From positions 186,001 to 250,000 of the forward strand of contig NZ_CP133266.1 of NCBI RefSeq assembly GCF_030915485.1: DNA of 64,000 nucleotides, in the 5' to 3' direction. The notes beneath the pieces were generated by a model. It did no database searches and was not told the DNA's origin. It worked only from the letters and a program-made list of their open reading frames with translations. A program made the position numbers and the translations under genes. Shown piece after piece: positions 37,378 to 45,757 of this stretch (positions within the stretch are counted from its first letter, which is position 1; the number at the start of each line of letters is the position of its first letter). This DNA comes from Neobacillus sp. PS3-40. Its GTDB lineage: Bacteria > Bacillota > Bacilli > Bacillales > Cytobacillaceae.

Positions 37378-37495
37378 TCTAAAATAAAACAAGAACATGT
37401 TTTAGAATGCGCTTTAATACACGCTCTGACTTTTATTTGTTTTGTGAATCAATTGTCAATCTTATGATTTTTAAAAAGTGTGGTATAATAAAAAA
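37378..37495. promoter_or_regulatory. Divergent promoter/operator between oxidoreductase fossil and TetR gene
   Basis: AGAACATGTTTTA and TTAATACACGCTCT form an imperfect inverted repeat, suitable as a TetR-family operator; TATAAT lies at 37484-37489 upstream of the TetR reading frame. A close copy occurs at 36600-36715. Confidence 0.55.
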
Positions 37496-37510
37496 CAAAA
37501 TAAAAAAGGA

Positions 37511-38158
37511 GTGATAACAATTTACTCTAAGTCAATTCTAACCAAACAACAAATTAAGTCTAATGCAACACGAGAGAAGCTTTTAAAAGCTGTAGATAAA
37601 TTAATGAAACAGTATACATATGATTCTATTACTGTTAGAAGTATATGTGATATGGCAAATGTATCTATTGGTTCTTTTTATCATCAATTCCAGACAAAAG
37701 AGAATTTTCTTTCAATATATCTTGCAGAGGATTATTTAGAATTCTTAAAGGAATATTTTACAAAAGAAAAGAATTTGGACGAATATGATCCTATTGAGAA
37801 AATAATAGAAATTTTTAAATCTTGTGCAGTACATTGCTTTAAAAAAGGTCATGAGTTTGTGTCGAGTTTTCAGTCAGTAAAAAATAAGGGATTGCTACCT
37901 TCACCTAAGGAAAACTATATGAATACAGCAGTGTTTTCTCCATTTTTTCATCAATCCGTGGAAATTTTAAATCAATGTAAGCAACAGAATTTACTAATTG
38001 AAGATGTAGATGTCACAAAAATAGCCTATGATTTATGCATACTATGTCATGGTTTTTTGTATAATTGGTGTGTTTCTGAAGGTGAATTAGATTTTGAGGG
38101 GTTAATTGATAGAGTTTTTAGAGCTTATTTAAGTAGTTTGCTAAACAAGCCCCATTAA
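37511..38158 (+). CDS. TetR/AcrR-family transcriptional regulator
   Basis: About 215 aa. The N-terminal helix-turn-helix is clear: ATREKLLKAVDKLMKQYTYD, ITVRSICDMANVSIGSFYHQ, FQTKENFLSIYL. The C-terminal ligand domain is all helical. The start is unclear: a GTG at 37478 overlaps the TATAAT box; a GTG at 37511 sits in the AAGGAG ribosome-binding site; an ATT at 37520 has ideal spacing. It is divergent from the flavin oxidoreductase fossil and probably repressed it and itself. Confidence 0.8.
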   Translation: MITIYSKSILTKQQIKSNATREKLLKAVDKLMKQYTYDSITVRSICDMANVSIGSFYHQFQTKENFLSIYLAEDYLEFLKEYFTKEKNLDEYDPIEKIIEIFKSCAVHCFKKGHEFVSSFQSVKNKGLLPSPKENYMNTAVFSPFFHQSVEILNQCKQQNLLIEDVDVTKIAYDLCILCHGFLYNWCVSEGELDFEGLIDRVFRAYLSSLLNKPH

Positions 38159-38241
38159 TTTAAAGGAAGAGAATTCGTCTTGCCATAATATTATCATTTA
38201 ATTGATACACTCCTTTTAAAATTTCTGAACCACCTCCATAT

Positions 38242-38451
38242 TTATAAGCCATTAATACCTGGGTTTTCAACTAAGTCGAACAATACCTATTGCCCTTGTT
38301 TAAGGTATCGAAAATCATTTGGAAACCTTACTTTATCAGGTATAATTGGGCTAAAATGTACAAAGACATGATTTCCATCTTCTCTGTCAAGCATAATACG
38401 TCCATATCCTTTTTCTTCCTTAAACCATTTTACTATTCCTTCCCGTTTCAA
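38242..38451 (-). pseudogene. Cold-shock-domain gene, amber-interrupted copy 1
   Basis: TTG start with GGAGGGAG; reads KREGIVKWFKEEKGYGRI, DREDGNHVFVHFSPIIPDKV, then RYLKQGQ and TAG at 38289-38287 where a paralogue at 59363-59608 has K, then VLFDLVENPGINGL. The RNA-binding motifs GYGRI and HVFVHFS are present. The product lacks its last beta strands unless the amber codon is read through. Near-identical DNA exists 21 kb away. Confidence 0.75.
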
Positions 38452-38711
38452 ATTTGTTCTCCCTCCTTCTTATATTATTCTTCAACAAACTGTAGGCAAA
38501 TTTTATTAACGACTGACACCCCTATAAAATCCTCGAAATTTAAACAGCAAAATTCACCACCCTTTCAGTTCAATTTGTAGCTTTTTCATTATAGGATCTC
38601 TTAATTGGATTTATAATTTAGGAACCCTTTAGTTTAAGAGCATTACTTCACAATTTTGTACGCTTTAAATTCCAGTAACTAATTTCTCTCTAGAAAAAAA
38701 CCTAAATGGTC

Positions 38712-38907
38712 CTATTCATCTCTTGAATAATCCTTTGAAAATTTTTTTACAATTGTTTTATTTATATTATTTAGTAAATACAATCCTCTAAGAATACTGC
38801 CTACAATAATCAAAAACAGCAATAACACCAGCGATTTGTGGAGTACCTATCATAAGTAAACAGAACCCTAATATTGCACTTAAAACAATAGATAAAAACA
38901 AATACAT
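38712..38907 (-). pseudogene. Small membrane protein gene with a frameshift
   Basis: ATG behind GTAGAGGA starts MYLFLSIVLSAILGFCLLMI and GTPQIAGVIAVF; the natural continuation FLIIVGSILRGLYLLNNINK and TIVKKFSKDYSRDE lies in the next frame. A single-base shift near 38815 would restore a two-span protein of about 64 aa. As it stands a 39-aa product is made. Confidence 0.45.
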
Positions 38908-38972
38908 ATTTATCCTCTACCTTCCCAAAAAATATATTACTTACTATTCCTCCTGAATTACCAAAACTCCTT

Positions 38973-39052
38973 CCTCCACTATCCTGTCCGTTACATCAAT
39001 AAGGAAAATGCGTCTCCACTTATTGTAGAAACGCACCCTTTCAGCTTAATAA
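38973..39052 (-). repeat. L-hairpin-R element
   Basis: Left shoulder CCACTATCCTGTCCGTTACA and TCAATAAGG; stem TGCGT...ACGCA (39009-39034); right shoulder CCCTTTCAGCTTAATAAG containing the TGA stop (TCA at 39041) of the next minus-strand gene. Confidence 0.8.
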
Positions 39053-39325
39053 GTTTCCCAAAAATATAATGAAAGCCAAAAATGCTGATAATCCCAATGT
39101 AATAATTATGGTAGTCACGCTCCTTGCCATCGCCTTCCAATCTCGAATACCCGAAAAACCTAATATACCTAAAAATAAGGTTATCAATGTAATATATAAG
39201 ACCAGGTTTAACGGGTGAATACCCATAATGAAATAATCAATTGGACCTGAAAAAGAAACCATAACAAATAATAAAATACAAATTATTGAAGAGATAAATG
39301 ACCAAATGTTCATCTTTTTCTTCAT
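39041..39325 (-). CDS. Uncharacterised membrane protein, 94 aa
   Basis: Three hydrophobic spans (FISSIICILLFVMVSFSG; LNLVLYITLITLFLGILGFS; VTTIIITLGLSAFLAFIIFL) with a Lys-rich N-terminus. Ribosome-binding site AAAGGAG. Its stop codon lies within a repeat-family shoulder. No function inferred. Confidence 0.65.
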   Translation of the reverse strand: MKKKMNIWSFISSIICILLFVMVSFSGPIDYFIMGIHPLNLVLYITLITLFLGILGFSGIRDWKAMARSVTTIIITLGLSAFLAFIIFLGNLLS

Positions 39326-39439
39326 TTGAGAACTCCTTTTTCTTTCATTTTAAATTGTAGTTTCTTTTCCTATAATTACTATATTATTACATTTTTGGAT
39401 AATTAAATATATACTTTTATTAGCTATGCTTGTTTATCA

Positions 39440-39640
39440 GATAGGTAAGGGTTTGCAGTTATCACTCCCATTTCCCCCCGTTCACATCGTACATAAGACT
39501 TTCACATCATACGAACCCAATTCGAATTAATCATCAATACTTTAGATATTTTAGTAGCTTCCGTTCCGTGTCTCAATTCTTCCGTTTCAATAAGTCGGTA
39601 CCTCCCTTGGGAGGTGAACCTCTATTAATCTCACAAGAAC
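39440..39640 (-). ncRNA. Remnant of the 3' end of a group II intron (domains V-VI)
   Basis: On the minus strand GGTTCGTATGATGTGAAAGT and CTTATGTACGATGTGAACGG then GGGGAAA resemble intron domain V (GAAA tetraloop, opposed GTATG/CGTAC arms) followed by a 3' end like ...CTTACCTATC. The pairing of the lower stem is imperfect and no intron-encoded protein or 5' GUGYG end is visible, so it is a non-functional fragment. Some upstream sequence (to about 39640) has the look of an intron ORF tail. Confidence 0.5.
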
Positions 39641-39716
39641 TTTATTTCCATGGTAGATTAGGTGAAAATTTTCTTTGCACTTGTTATGCAGCAATTTCGC
39701 CCTTAAATGTACAAAG

Positions 39717-39753
39717 AGCGCTATCCTTAAAGGAAAGCGCCTGATTGCTGAAG
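39717..39753 (-). repeat. Hairpin plus right shoulder of the L-hairpin-R family
   Basis: Stem GCGCTATCCTT/AGGAAAGCGC (39718-39740) then CTGATTGCTGAAG. Next to it on the minus strand ends a short glyoxalase-like fragment (MSDPENNVQLIN, stop at 39764-39762). Confidence 0.6.
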
Positions 39754-39837
39754 ATGGGTTTTCAATTTATTAATTGCACATTATTTTCCGGATCAGACAT
39801 AAAAAAGCAAACAGAAAACTGCCGACTTAATCAATTC

Positions 39838-39868
39838 CTATTCAACTAAAGCACCCGTTCAATAAGAA
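39838..39868 (-). repeat. Right shoulder of the L-hairpin-R family
   Basis: CAACTAAAGCACCCGTTCAA then TAAGAATG; it contains the TGA stop (TCA at 39859) of the GNAT gene to its right. Confidence 0.65.
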
Positions 39869-40683
39869 TGACAAGTAATATGTGTATTGGACAAAGTAAA
39901 ATTGACAATGGAAAGTTCCATAATTGTTTGATACCCCAAGCCTTCATATACGGAAACAGCAGGCAAGTTGTCTGCCAATACGCCCAGATAGACATCTGGT
40001 GAAAGTTTTTTACCGAGGTGTGTCAATTCACTTGTTATGAGCTTAGCTAATCCTCTTCTTCTGTAATCTAACTTGGTAACGATGTTCCCAAGTTCTACAA
40101 GCTGAGAGTCATAAAAATGGTAGCCGCCCACAGCTATGAAATCTTTCCCTTCCTTAATTCCAAGAAAAGGACAATTCTCTAACTCACTCCTAGTAAAAAA
40201 CCTCATTTCACCTCTATGTAGAAAATCAATCACCTCGGAATATTCATTTTCACAAATTTTTTCTGCAATGTGTGATTCAAGGAGTTTCGATTCATCTTGA
40301 TGTTTCATAGTTAAAAAACGCTGAGGAATCCCTTTGATGAGACCGAAGGTTTGAAAAAGTTCAAGGTCCCGTTGACAGAGTATCGTGCCACAAACAGCAT
40401 TTTCGTCAAGTTTGATAGTTTCTCTTGTAAAATCAATTAGTTCTGGAAAAAAGATGTCCTGCTCTTCAACTCGGAAGAAAGAAAAGGCTGGGAAGGAAAG
40501 TTCACTGAGATAAGCTAATACGGCAGTAAGTTGGTTATTAACAAATTGACAAATATATTGAGCCTTCTCCTTACGTTGAGTTAAATAACTATAAAAAAGT
40601 AAATTCTGATCTGCATTAATGTGGGGTAATAATTCAAAAATTGTATCGTGAGTAAGCAATCGATGAGAAAACATTTTAGACAC
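39859..40683 (-). CDS. GNAT-family N-acetyltransferase, 274 aa
   Basis: Two-domain protein: a degenerate N-terminal half and a C-terminal GNAT domain with VELGNIVTKLDYRRRGLAKL as the acetyl-CoA loop and ADNLPAVSVYEGLGYQTIME as the C-terminal motif. The length fits the FR47-like two-domain GNATs. Substrate unknown. Its stop lies in a repeat shoulder. Confidence 0.8.
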   Translation of the reverse strand: MSKMFSHRLLTHDTIFELLPHINADQNLLFYSYLTQRKEKAQYICQFVNNQLTAVLAYLSELSFPAFSFFRVEEQDIFFPELIDFTRETIKLDENAVCGTILCQRDLELFQTFGLIKGIPQRFLTMKHQDESKLLESHIAEKICENEYSEVIDFLHRGEMRFFTRSELENCPFLGIKEGKDFIAVGGYHFYDSQLVELGNIVTKLDYRRRGLAKLITSELTHLGKKLSPDVYLGVLADNLPAVSVYEGLGYQTIMELSIVNFTLSNTHITCHSY

Positions 40684-40760
40684 CTCTCAATCTATATATT
40701 TCCATTTTAATGAATACGGTGAATGGAATAAAGGGAAATTTCATGCAAATATTTTAATTT

Positions 40761-40846
40761 TCTTATTGAAATTGCCCATTCAAAAAGAAAAAGCTGTCAA
40801 AAATAGCAGTTGAATCTCCAACTCTTGTACCTGTTAGCTTAATATC
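40761..40846 (-). repeat. L-hairpin-R element
   Basis: Left shoulder CTTATTGAAATTGCCCATTC, short stem GCTG...CAG-C region, right shoulder CCAACTCTTGTACCTGTTAG then CTTAATA. Lies 49 bases beyond the stop of the HAD gene. Confidence 0.65.
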
Positions 40847-40894
40847 ATTTCTTAAATTCATATTGTGAAGTAAAACAACTTCTGATTACGTTTA

Positions 40895-41569
40895 TTATGT
40901 AAAATAACTTAATAATCTATCAAAAGAATTGATCTCGGCATATGGTTTTATTTCGGTATCATTCTTGATCATATGAGGATTGAACCATATGCCCTTTATA
41001 TTTGCATTTTGACAACCGCCAATATCCTTTTCTATGTCATCTCCAACGAATAATGCAGCTTCCGGTTGCACATTAAGCTTATTTAATGCTAATTCAAATA
41101 TGCGTTTGTCAGGTTTACTAAATCCCACTTCTTCAGAAATAATTATTATATCAAAACAACTATTTAATTTAGTGTTAATTATTTTAGCTTTTTGTCTCTG
41201 AGTTGAGCCGTTTGTAATAATTGCAATTTTAGCTTGCACCTTTATAGTATTTACGATATTTATAGTATTTTGGTTTATAGAAAAACAATGGGGAAAATTA
41301 TTATTCCAAAAATCTTGAATGTAATTGTGTGGTAATCTATATTTTGGTGGAAATTCATCAAAAAATGATTCCAAAACTTTTGTTTTATCACTATAGCCAT
41401 AGCCTCTTTTATCATACTCTTTAAATTTTCGCAACATTTCGTTTTTTAATGAATGTTTAACATCCTCATAACACTTTTCTAAAATAATTAAAAACATTTT
41501 ATCTACTGCCTTATCCCTATTAAGTAAGGTATCATCTAAATCAAATAGCATTGCATTATAACCCTTCAA
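40895..41569 (-). CDS. HAD-superfamily hydrolase (YjjG/phosphatase-like)
   Basis: 224 aa from TTG. All four HAD motifs are present: I, MLFDLDDTLLNRD; II, IITNGSTQRQK; III, K in GFSKPDKRIFE; IV, FVGDDIEKDIGG. The cap is helical (C1 type). These are Mg2+-dependent phosphatases for nucleotides, sugars or other phosphometabolites. Substrate unknown. Confidence 0.85.
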   Translation of the reverse strand: MKGYNAMLFDLDDTLLNRDKAVDKMFLIILEKCYEDVKHSLKNEMLRKFKEYDKRGYGYSDKTKVLESFFDEFPPKYRLPHNYIQDFWNNNFPHCFSINQNTINIVNTIKVQAKIAIITNGSTQRQKAKIINTKLNSCFDIIIISEEVGFSKPDKRIFELALNKLNVQPEAALFVGDDIEKDIGGCQNANIKGIWFNPHMIKNDTEIKPYAEINSFDRLLSYFT

Positions 41570-41610
41570 ATAACTTCACTGCCTTTCTCACAGTATATAA
41601 ATAATCCCTA

Positions 41611-41634
41611 GCACGCACCCGTTAATTCAATAAA
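41611..41634 (-). repeat. Right shoulder of the L-hairpin-R family
   Basis: GCACGCACCCGTTAATTCAA TAAA; the TTA at 41622-41624 is the TAA stop of the minus-strand gene to its right. Confidence 0.65.
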
Positions 41635-41855
41635 AAGCCTTGAATTGCTACAAATAATGAAAATAAGAAAACTACAACAAATAGCCAACCATACGCTGTT
41701 CGCTTTTTTCGAAATTCATCTAATCCCATTATCAACATCATTAACCCTAAGAAAAATATCATATAGGGTTGAAGTTCAAAATTTTTCGTAATGAGTCCAT
41801 ATGAAGCAAATAAAATAACTACTACTGATAAAGTATAACGTAAAATTTTTAACAA
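41622..41855 (-). CDS. DUF3953-like membrane protein, 77 aa
   Basis: TTG start behind AAAGGGGGTGG. Three hydrophobic spans: LRYTLSVVVILFASYGL, PYMIFFLGLMMLIMGLDEFR and YGWLFVVVFLFSLFVAIQGF. The pattern matches short DUF3953 proteins. A longer frame starting at 41954 runs through a repeat element and is not used. Function unknown. Confidence 0.6.
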   Translation of the reverse strand: MLKILRYTLSVVVILFASYGLITKNFELQPYMIFFLGLMMLIMGLDEFRKKRTAYGWLFVVVFLFSLFVAIQGFLLN

Positions 41856-41871
41856 AAATCCACCCCCTTTA

Positions 41872-41957
41872 CTATTAAATGATCCTGCCTCATTACTTGA
41901 ATAAGAAAAAGGATTACCTTTTTTAAAGAAAGCACTCCGTTTGTTTAAGCACATTTC
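41872..41957 (-). repeat. L-hairpin-R element
   Basis: Left shoulder ATCCTGCCTCATTACTTGAA TAAG, stem AAAAAGG/CCTTTTT around ATTA, right shoulder AGCACTCCGTTTGTTTAAGC. Well preserved. Confidence 0.75.
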
Positions 41958-42003
41958 TTCACAAAATACGCATTACTGCTGCGTCCAAAACTTAACAAAC
42001 AAT

Positions 42004-42198
42004 TTAATTATGCGAGTTATTTTCCTTGTTCTTTTTCCTAAGCGAAAACCCAGCAGCTAATAAAGATATTATTGCTAAACCAACTCCAATAAGCATTGAA
42101 TTATCAAGAATATCTTTAAGTGCCATACCCCCTGCAATAGATGCATTAGATAAGAATAAAAATGAAACAGTATATTTATTCTTCAAAGTCCTCACCAT
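42004..42198 (-). CDS. Small membrane protein, 64 aa
   Basis: One or two hydrophobic spans (TVSFLFLSNASIAGGMAL; SMLIGVGLAIISLLAAGFSL) and a charged tail RKKNKENNSHN. The start is uncertain because TTAGAGGG abuts the ATG; a TTG five codons in is an alternative. No family recognised. Confidence 0.5.
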   Translation of the reverse strand: MVRTLKNKYTVSFLFLSNASIAGGMALKDILDNSMLIGVGLAIISLLAAGFSLRKKNKENNSHN

Positions 42199-42288
42199 CC
42201 CTCTAATAAATATTACCTGATCTAGTTGAAAAAGAACTTAGTAATTTCTTGTTATAGAATAATAGAATACTAAGTTGATTAATTCTTC

Positions 42289-42558
42289 TTACCGTGCACA
42301 ATATATCCTCTTTCCAATAACAAAAGATATAATGGAAAAAATGAATAAAAGAAGACTAACTATGCCATAGGCTCCACCTTCGAATCCTCTAATTTTAACA
42401 AAACCAATGTAAAAGAGGATAACAGCAACTATAATCGCTATGATTCCAGGCAACATCCTTACGCATAAGGAAAACCCTTTTTTACTGAACCACCAGGTAA
42501 CCGTCAATATAATAATCCCTGGTATAAGAGCTATCAGAAAAGACCCTAAAAACATCAT
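42289..42558 (-). CDS. Small membrane protein, 89 aa (YesK-like pattern)
   Basis: Three hydrophobic spans: FLIALIPGIIILTVTWWF, LPGIIAIIVAVILFYIGFV and YGIVSLLLFIFSIISFVIG, with GFEGGAYGIV between the last two. The LPGIIAI...GFEGxxYGI arrangement resembles YesK-family proteins, which are uncharacterised. Start has AAGGGGTG. Confidence 0.5.
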   Translation of the reverse strand: MMFLGSFLIALIPGIIILTVTWWFSKKGFSLCVRMLPGIIAIIVAVILFYIGFVKIRGFEGGAYGIVSLLLFIFSIISFVIGKRIYCAR

Positions 42559-42620
42559 TTAATACACCCCTTAAACCATATTAACATTATATTCCATTTT
42601 ATTGAATGCTGTTTTTCCAT

Positions 42621-42657
42621 TGTTTAACTAACCTGAACCGTTTGTTCAATAAGAAAG
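42621..42657 (-). repeat. Left shoulder of the L-hairpin-R family
   Basis: TGTTTAACTAACCTGAACCG then TTTGTTCAATAAGAAAGG. No right shoulder before the plus-strand gene at 42765. Confidence 0.65.
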
Positions 42658-42764
42658 GAGAATCGGCGAGCGAATACAAAGACCAGTTAATGAACCCTCC
42701 TCTGAATATTCATAGAATGATCTGTAAATAAATGTTAAAATTATTAATGTTAGGAGGTAATAAA

Positions 42765-43022
42765 ATGAGAAAAATTGCTTCACAATTATCAATTGTTGTT
42801 TTATTGTTTGGAATATTTTCCGTGTCATTAGTAAGATATTACGATTTCTTTAAAGATCATTATGTTGGAGTTGTTATTTCCTCTATTATTATTGCATTTG
42901 TTTTAGCTTTAATATCTGAAAAAGGTTTTTGGAGAAAGGCTGCATTATGGTTAATTGTTATTGCTGTTTTACTTATTTTCTTCTTTTTTATTTTAATGGG
43001 TGTTCTATGGAACAAACCTTAA
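42765..43022 (+). CDS. Small membrane protein, 85 aa
   Basis: ATG behind a perfect AGGAGG. Three spans: ASQLSIVVLLFGIFSVSLV, YVGVVISSIIIAFVLALISE, LWLIVIAVLLIFFFFILMGV. One of few plus-strand genes in the array; not recognised. Confidence 0.6.
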   Translation: MRKIASQLSIVVLLFGIFSVSLVRYYDFFKDHYVGVVISSIIIAFVLALISEKGFWRKAALWLIVIAVLLIFFFFILMGVLWNKP

Positions 43023-43081
43023 CTTTTTAACTGATTTCCCCTGTGGAGGTCGGTTTTTTCATAACTTTGTGAAGGACTGTA

Positions 43082-43171
43082 CTTAAACTAAACTCCCGTT
43101 ACTTGAATAAGAAAGTACCACAAAATAGCAGCCAGATCTTCAATTCTTGCCCCCGTTTGTTTAATAAGAGT
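43082..43171 (-). repeat. L-hairpin-R element
   Basis: Left shoulder CTTAAACTAAACTCCCGTTA CTTGAATAAG and right shoulder TCAATTCTTGCCCCCGTTTG TTTAATAAG. Middle hairpin weak. It precedes (in plus coordinates) the stop of the 56-aa gene by 23 bases. Confidence 0.75.
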
Positions 43172-43193
43172 TTAGGTAAACTACCTTTGATTT

Positions 43194-43364
43194 TTAAAAC
43201 CTTTTTTTCCAGTCAGCATAAAAATCTTGAATAGTCGAATGTATTGAATTTAGGGTTATTAAAATTAAGTACAACATCATAACCGTAGCTATTTCCCCAG
43301 TAATAAAAGCAATAATAGCAATACCAAATATCCAAAAATAAAACATACGTTTATTCATATTCAT
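43194..43364 (-). CDS. Small membrane protein, 56 aa
   Basis: ATG with GGAGGGGAT seven bases upstream. One long hydrophobic stretch, FYFWIFGIAIIAFITGEIAT VMMLYLILI (about residues 8-36), then a polar tail ending DWKKRF. Good ribosome-binding site and flanking repeat support a real gene. Not recognised. Confidence 0.6.
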   Translation of the reverse strand: MNMNKRMFYFWIFGIAIIAFITGEIATVMMLYLILITLNSIHSTIQDFYADWKKRF

Positions 43365-43592
43365 TTAAAAATCCCCTCCATCCCCTTTTTTATATCCAAA
43401 TTTTAACATAAATTTCTTTATTTGGACTTCATCTTTTATGTCTTTATCTTATCTAATTGGTAAATAACTTCTTTTAACACAAATCTTCTTTATTTTCGTA
43501 TTGTTCACTATGCATTAATTAAGTTCCAATGTTTAAATCCATTAATTTATGAAAAGATATAATGATGAAAAAATAAGCTTGGAGGTATTTTT

Positions 43593-44138
43593 TTGAAATC
43601 AAACGCAGGGATGGAAAAATCATTTTGGGATTATCATCATGCCTTCGAATATAGGATGTCAGCATGGAAAGATGAAGTTTTATTTACATGGCAATGGTGG
43701 TTTGGTATTATCCTTACAATCATGCCGTGGATTATTTGGTACTTTTTCAGAAAAAAAGAAAGTACAGATAGATTAATATATGCAGGTATTTTTGTTGGTC
43801 TTACCTCATTAACATTAGACAATGTAGGATTTCAGCTTGCCGCTTGGACATATTTTAAACCAGTTACACCTATTATACCTGCTTACATGCCATTTGATTT
43901 TGCTCTTATTCCTGTGGCAGTTATGTTCCTAATACAATATTTTCACAAAAGAAATCCTTGGATTATCGGATTAATATTTGGAATAGTAACAGCATTTGTC
44001 GGTGAACCATTTTTTAAATGGATCCAAATTTACATTCCATTAAATTGGAAATTCGGTTATTCAGTCCCTTTTTATACTTTGATTTACTTACTGGCTCACA
44101 AATTAGCCTTAAGGAAAAAGTTTAAAGAATTGAGTTAA
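43593..44138 (+). CDS. CBO0543-family membrane protein
   Basis: 181 aa, TTG start behind TTGGAGG. Five hydrophobic spans with the family-type segments WWFGIILTIMPWIIWYFFRK, SLTLDNVGFQLAAWTYFKPV and GIVTAFVGEPFFKWIQIY. CBO0543 proteins are common in Bacillus and uncharacterised. A terminator follows at once. Confidence 0.75.
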   Translation: MKSNAGMEKSFWDYHHAFEYRMSAWKDEVLFTWQWWFGIILTIMPWIIWYFFRKKESTDRLIYAGIFVGLTSLTLDNVGFQLAAWTYFKPVTPIIPAYMPFDFALIPVAVMFLIQYFHKRNPWIIGLIFGIVTAFVGEPFFKWIQIYIPLNWKFGYSVPFYTLIYLLAHKLALRKKFKELS

Positions 44139-44139
44139 T

Positions 44140-44165
44140 AAGGCGTCATATTGATGCCTTTTTTC
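44140..44165 (+). terminator. Terminator of the CBO0543-family gene
   Basis: AAGGCGTCA and TGATGCCTT pair over TAT, followed by TTTTC, one base past the stop. Confidence 0.8.
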
Positions 44166-44269
44166 GATCCATTTGCTTCGCTATATTGGTCTATTCTGCC
44201 TTAATAATCCTGATTATCTTATGTAACTTTATTTCCTTGTTAGGTCTTTAAAGCATCTTCAACAATAAG

Positions 44270-44331
44270 CCAAAATACAAAATAGACGCTGATCCTTTTC
44301 AAGGGAAAGCGCCTGTTTGTTCAATAAGAAC
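44270..44331 (-). repeat. L-hairpin-R element, weak left shoulder
   Basis: Stem GACGCTGATCCTT/AAGGGAAAGCGC (44285-44312) then right shoulder CTGTTTGTTCAATAAGAAC. Confidence 0.65.
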
Positions 44332-44440
44332 TTTATTAAAAAGTGCATTAATCCTTTAAAGATTGACACACTTGTTGGTTAGAGATCTTTTATTTACATG
44401 CATTTACTCTTTTGGTATTACGTAGTTAAAAATGTTTTTA

Positions 44441-45757
44441 TTATTCTATATTTATCTCTAATTTAAGATCCTTTAATTTTGTATATTTATTTTTTGGTGC
44501 ACTTATAGTTAATTCTTTGATTGGCTGTGATGTTTTAAACTTTGCTATGTATCCATCTTTGTTTTTTAATAAGCGGTCATAGCTATGACTTTCTTTTCCA
44601 GTTGCTTTATCCAGAAGACTCAAAATGCCCACGTTCTCATAAGGTCCTTTAATGGAGTAGTATAACCAAATTTCGTCCTGATACTGTTCCACCTTGGTAA
44701 TTCTAATCCCGCTATATTGGTCTTGTTGCAAATATATAGGTAGTTTTTGATTAAGAGCTGCTTTAACAGTTCCACTGCTATGTTGCAGTAGGAATGGCTG
44801 TATTGTAATTGATTGGGGTAACTTACCGATAGGTTCAAAATATTCGTTATAATTAGTTATGAAGAAACCGTTATCCATTCTCTCTCCTGAAGTACCAGCA
44901 GATTGTATATTCTCAATTTGGTTACCATGGTTATCTCTGATTTCAAATACGTACCGTTTTGAAAAGTCTTTTTGTTCTGGTCCACTTAAACTAATTTTAA
45001 GATTAGTAGTACTTGGTGTAAAGGTAACCTGTTTTACAATTAAAGTCTGATTTCCACTACTAACAGAACCGTTTGGGCTAATTTTCTTGTGTAAACCTTC
45101 TATTTTTTTGATTGGAACGGTAAAAATCCACTTACCCTTTATACCTCCAATAGATAGTATTTCGTAGTTTAAATCAAAATGATCAGGAAGCTCCGCTGTC
45201 AAATGGCATTCATAAAGGAATTTATTCTCCTTTTCAGTCGGCATTACACTCCCCGAATAGTGGATAAATTGCTGGCCATTGATCATTAACTTTTCAAAAG
45301 GAAATGGGCTTTCAATCTTTTGTTTACTATTCGTTTCATACGAATAGATAACTGCAATCCTGGTTCCATCATACATAATCTCATGCAGAGTAATGGAGAT
45401 TCCCTTGTCTTTAACTGTTTGATTCACTTGCTGAAATTTCCCCTGTTCAAGCAATTTTTGGATTCCAATATCACCAATTACTGTTTTAACAGATTCTGGC
45501 TCAGATTTTTTCACAGTGGATTGTGCATGCTTTTCTGGTACAACTCCCGCAAATTTATCGAAACTAAACAAGAGCAGGATAAAAATTAAAGGAGCTAGAA
45601 CCATCGCTACAGCTGGCCCCCATTTTAAATTTACTTTTGAGTTTGAAGGTTTAGTGTGCAGCCTATTGAAAACCTTTTTTTTATCCGTTTCAGAAAAAAT
45701 TAACTCCTTTCCATAGATTTCAATAAATGACTTTCGTAGAGATACTTTTCTATTCAT
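44441..45757 (-). CDS. DUF4179-domain anti-sigma factor for the adjacent ECF sigma factor
   Basis: 438 aa: a short cytoplasmic N-terminus (SETDKKKVFNRLHTK), one membrane span at about residues 49-68 (AVAMVLAPLIFILLLFSFDK), and a large extracytoplasmic DUF4179/DUF5643-type region. Its start overlaps the sigma gene's 3' end by eight bases. By analogy with SigV/SigM-type systems it holds the sigma factor at the membrane until an envelope signal releases it. The signal is unknown. Confidence 0.82.
   Translation of the reverse strand: MNRKVSLRKSFIEIYGKELIFSETDKKKVFNRLHTKPSNSKVNLKWGPAVAMVLAPLIFILLLFSFDKFAGVVPEKHAQSTVKKSEPESVKTVIGDIGIQKLLEQGKFQQVNQTVKDKGISITLHEIMYDGTRIAVIYSYETNSKQKIESPFPFEKLMINGQQFIHYSGSVMPTEKENKFLYECHLTAELPDHFDLNYEILSIGGIKGKWIFTVPIKKIEGLHKKISPNGSVSSGNQTLIVKQVTFTPSTTNLKISLSGPEQKDFSKRYVFEIRDNHGNQIENIQSAGTSGERMDNGFFITNYNEYFEPIGKLPQSITIQPFLLQHSSGTVKAALNQKLPIYLQQDQYSGIRITKVEQYQDEIWLYYSIKGPYENVGILSLLDKATGKESHSYDRLLKNKDGYIAKFKTSQPIKELTISAPKNKYTKLKDLKLEINIE

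Noticed and set aside
38290-38580. 96-codon plus-strand ORF
   Set aside because: It is the antisense of the cold-shock pseudogene copy 1 and has no ribosome-binding site.
39762-39815. Short minus-strand peptide FFMSDPENNVQLIN
   Set aside because: Resembles the very end of a glyoxalase-type protein, but only 14 residues remain, too short to annotate on its own.
41856-41954. N-terminal extension of the DUF3953-like gene
   Set aside because: It is translated repeat-element sequence; the TTG at 41855 has a strong ribosome-binding site.
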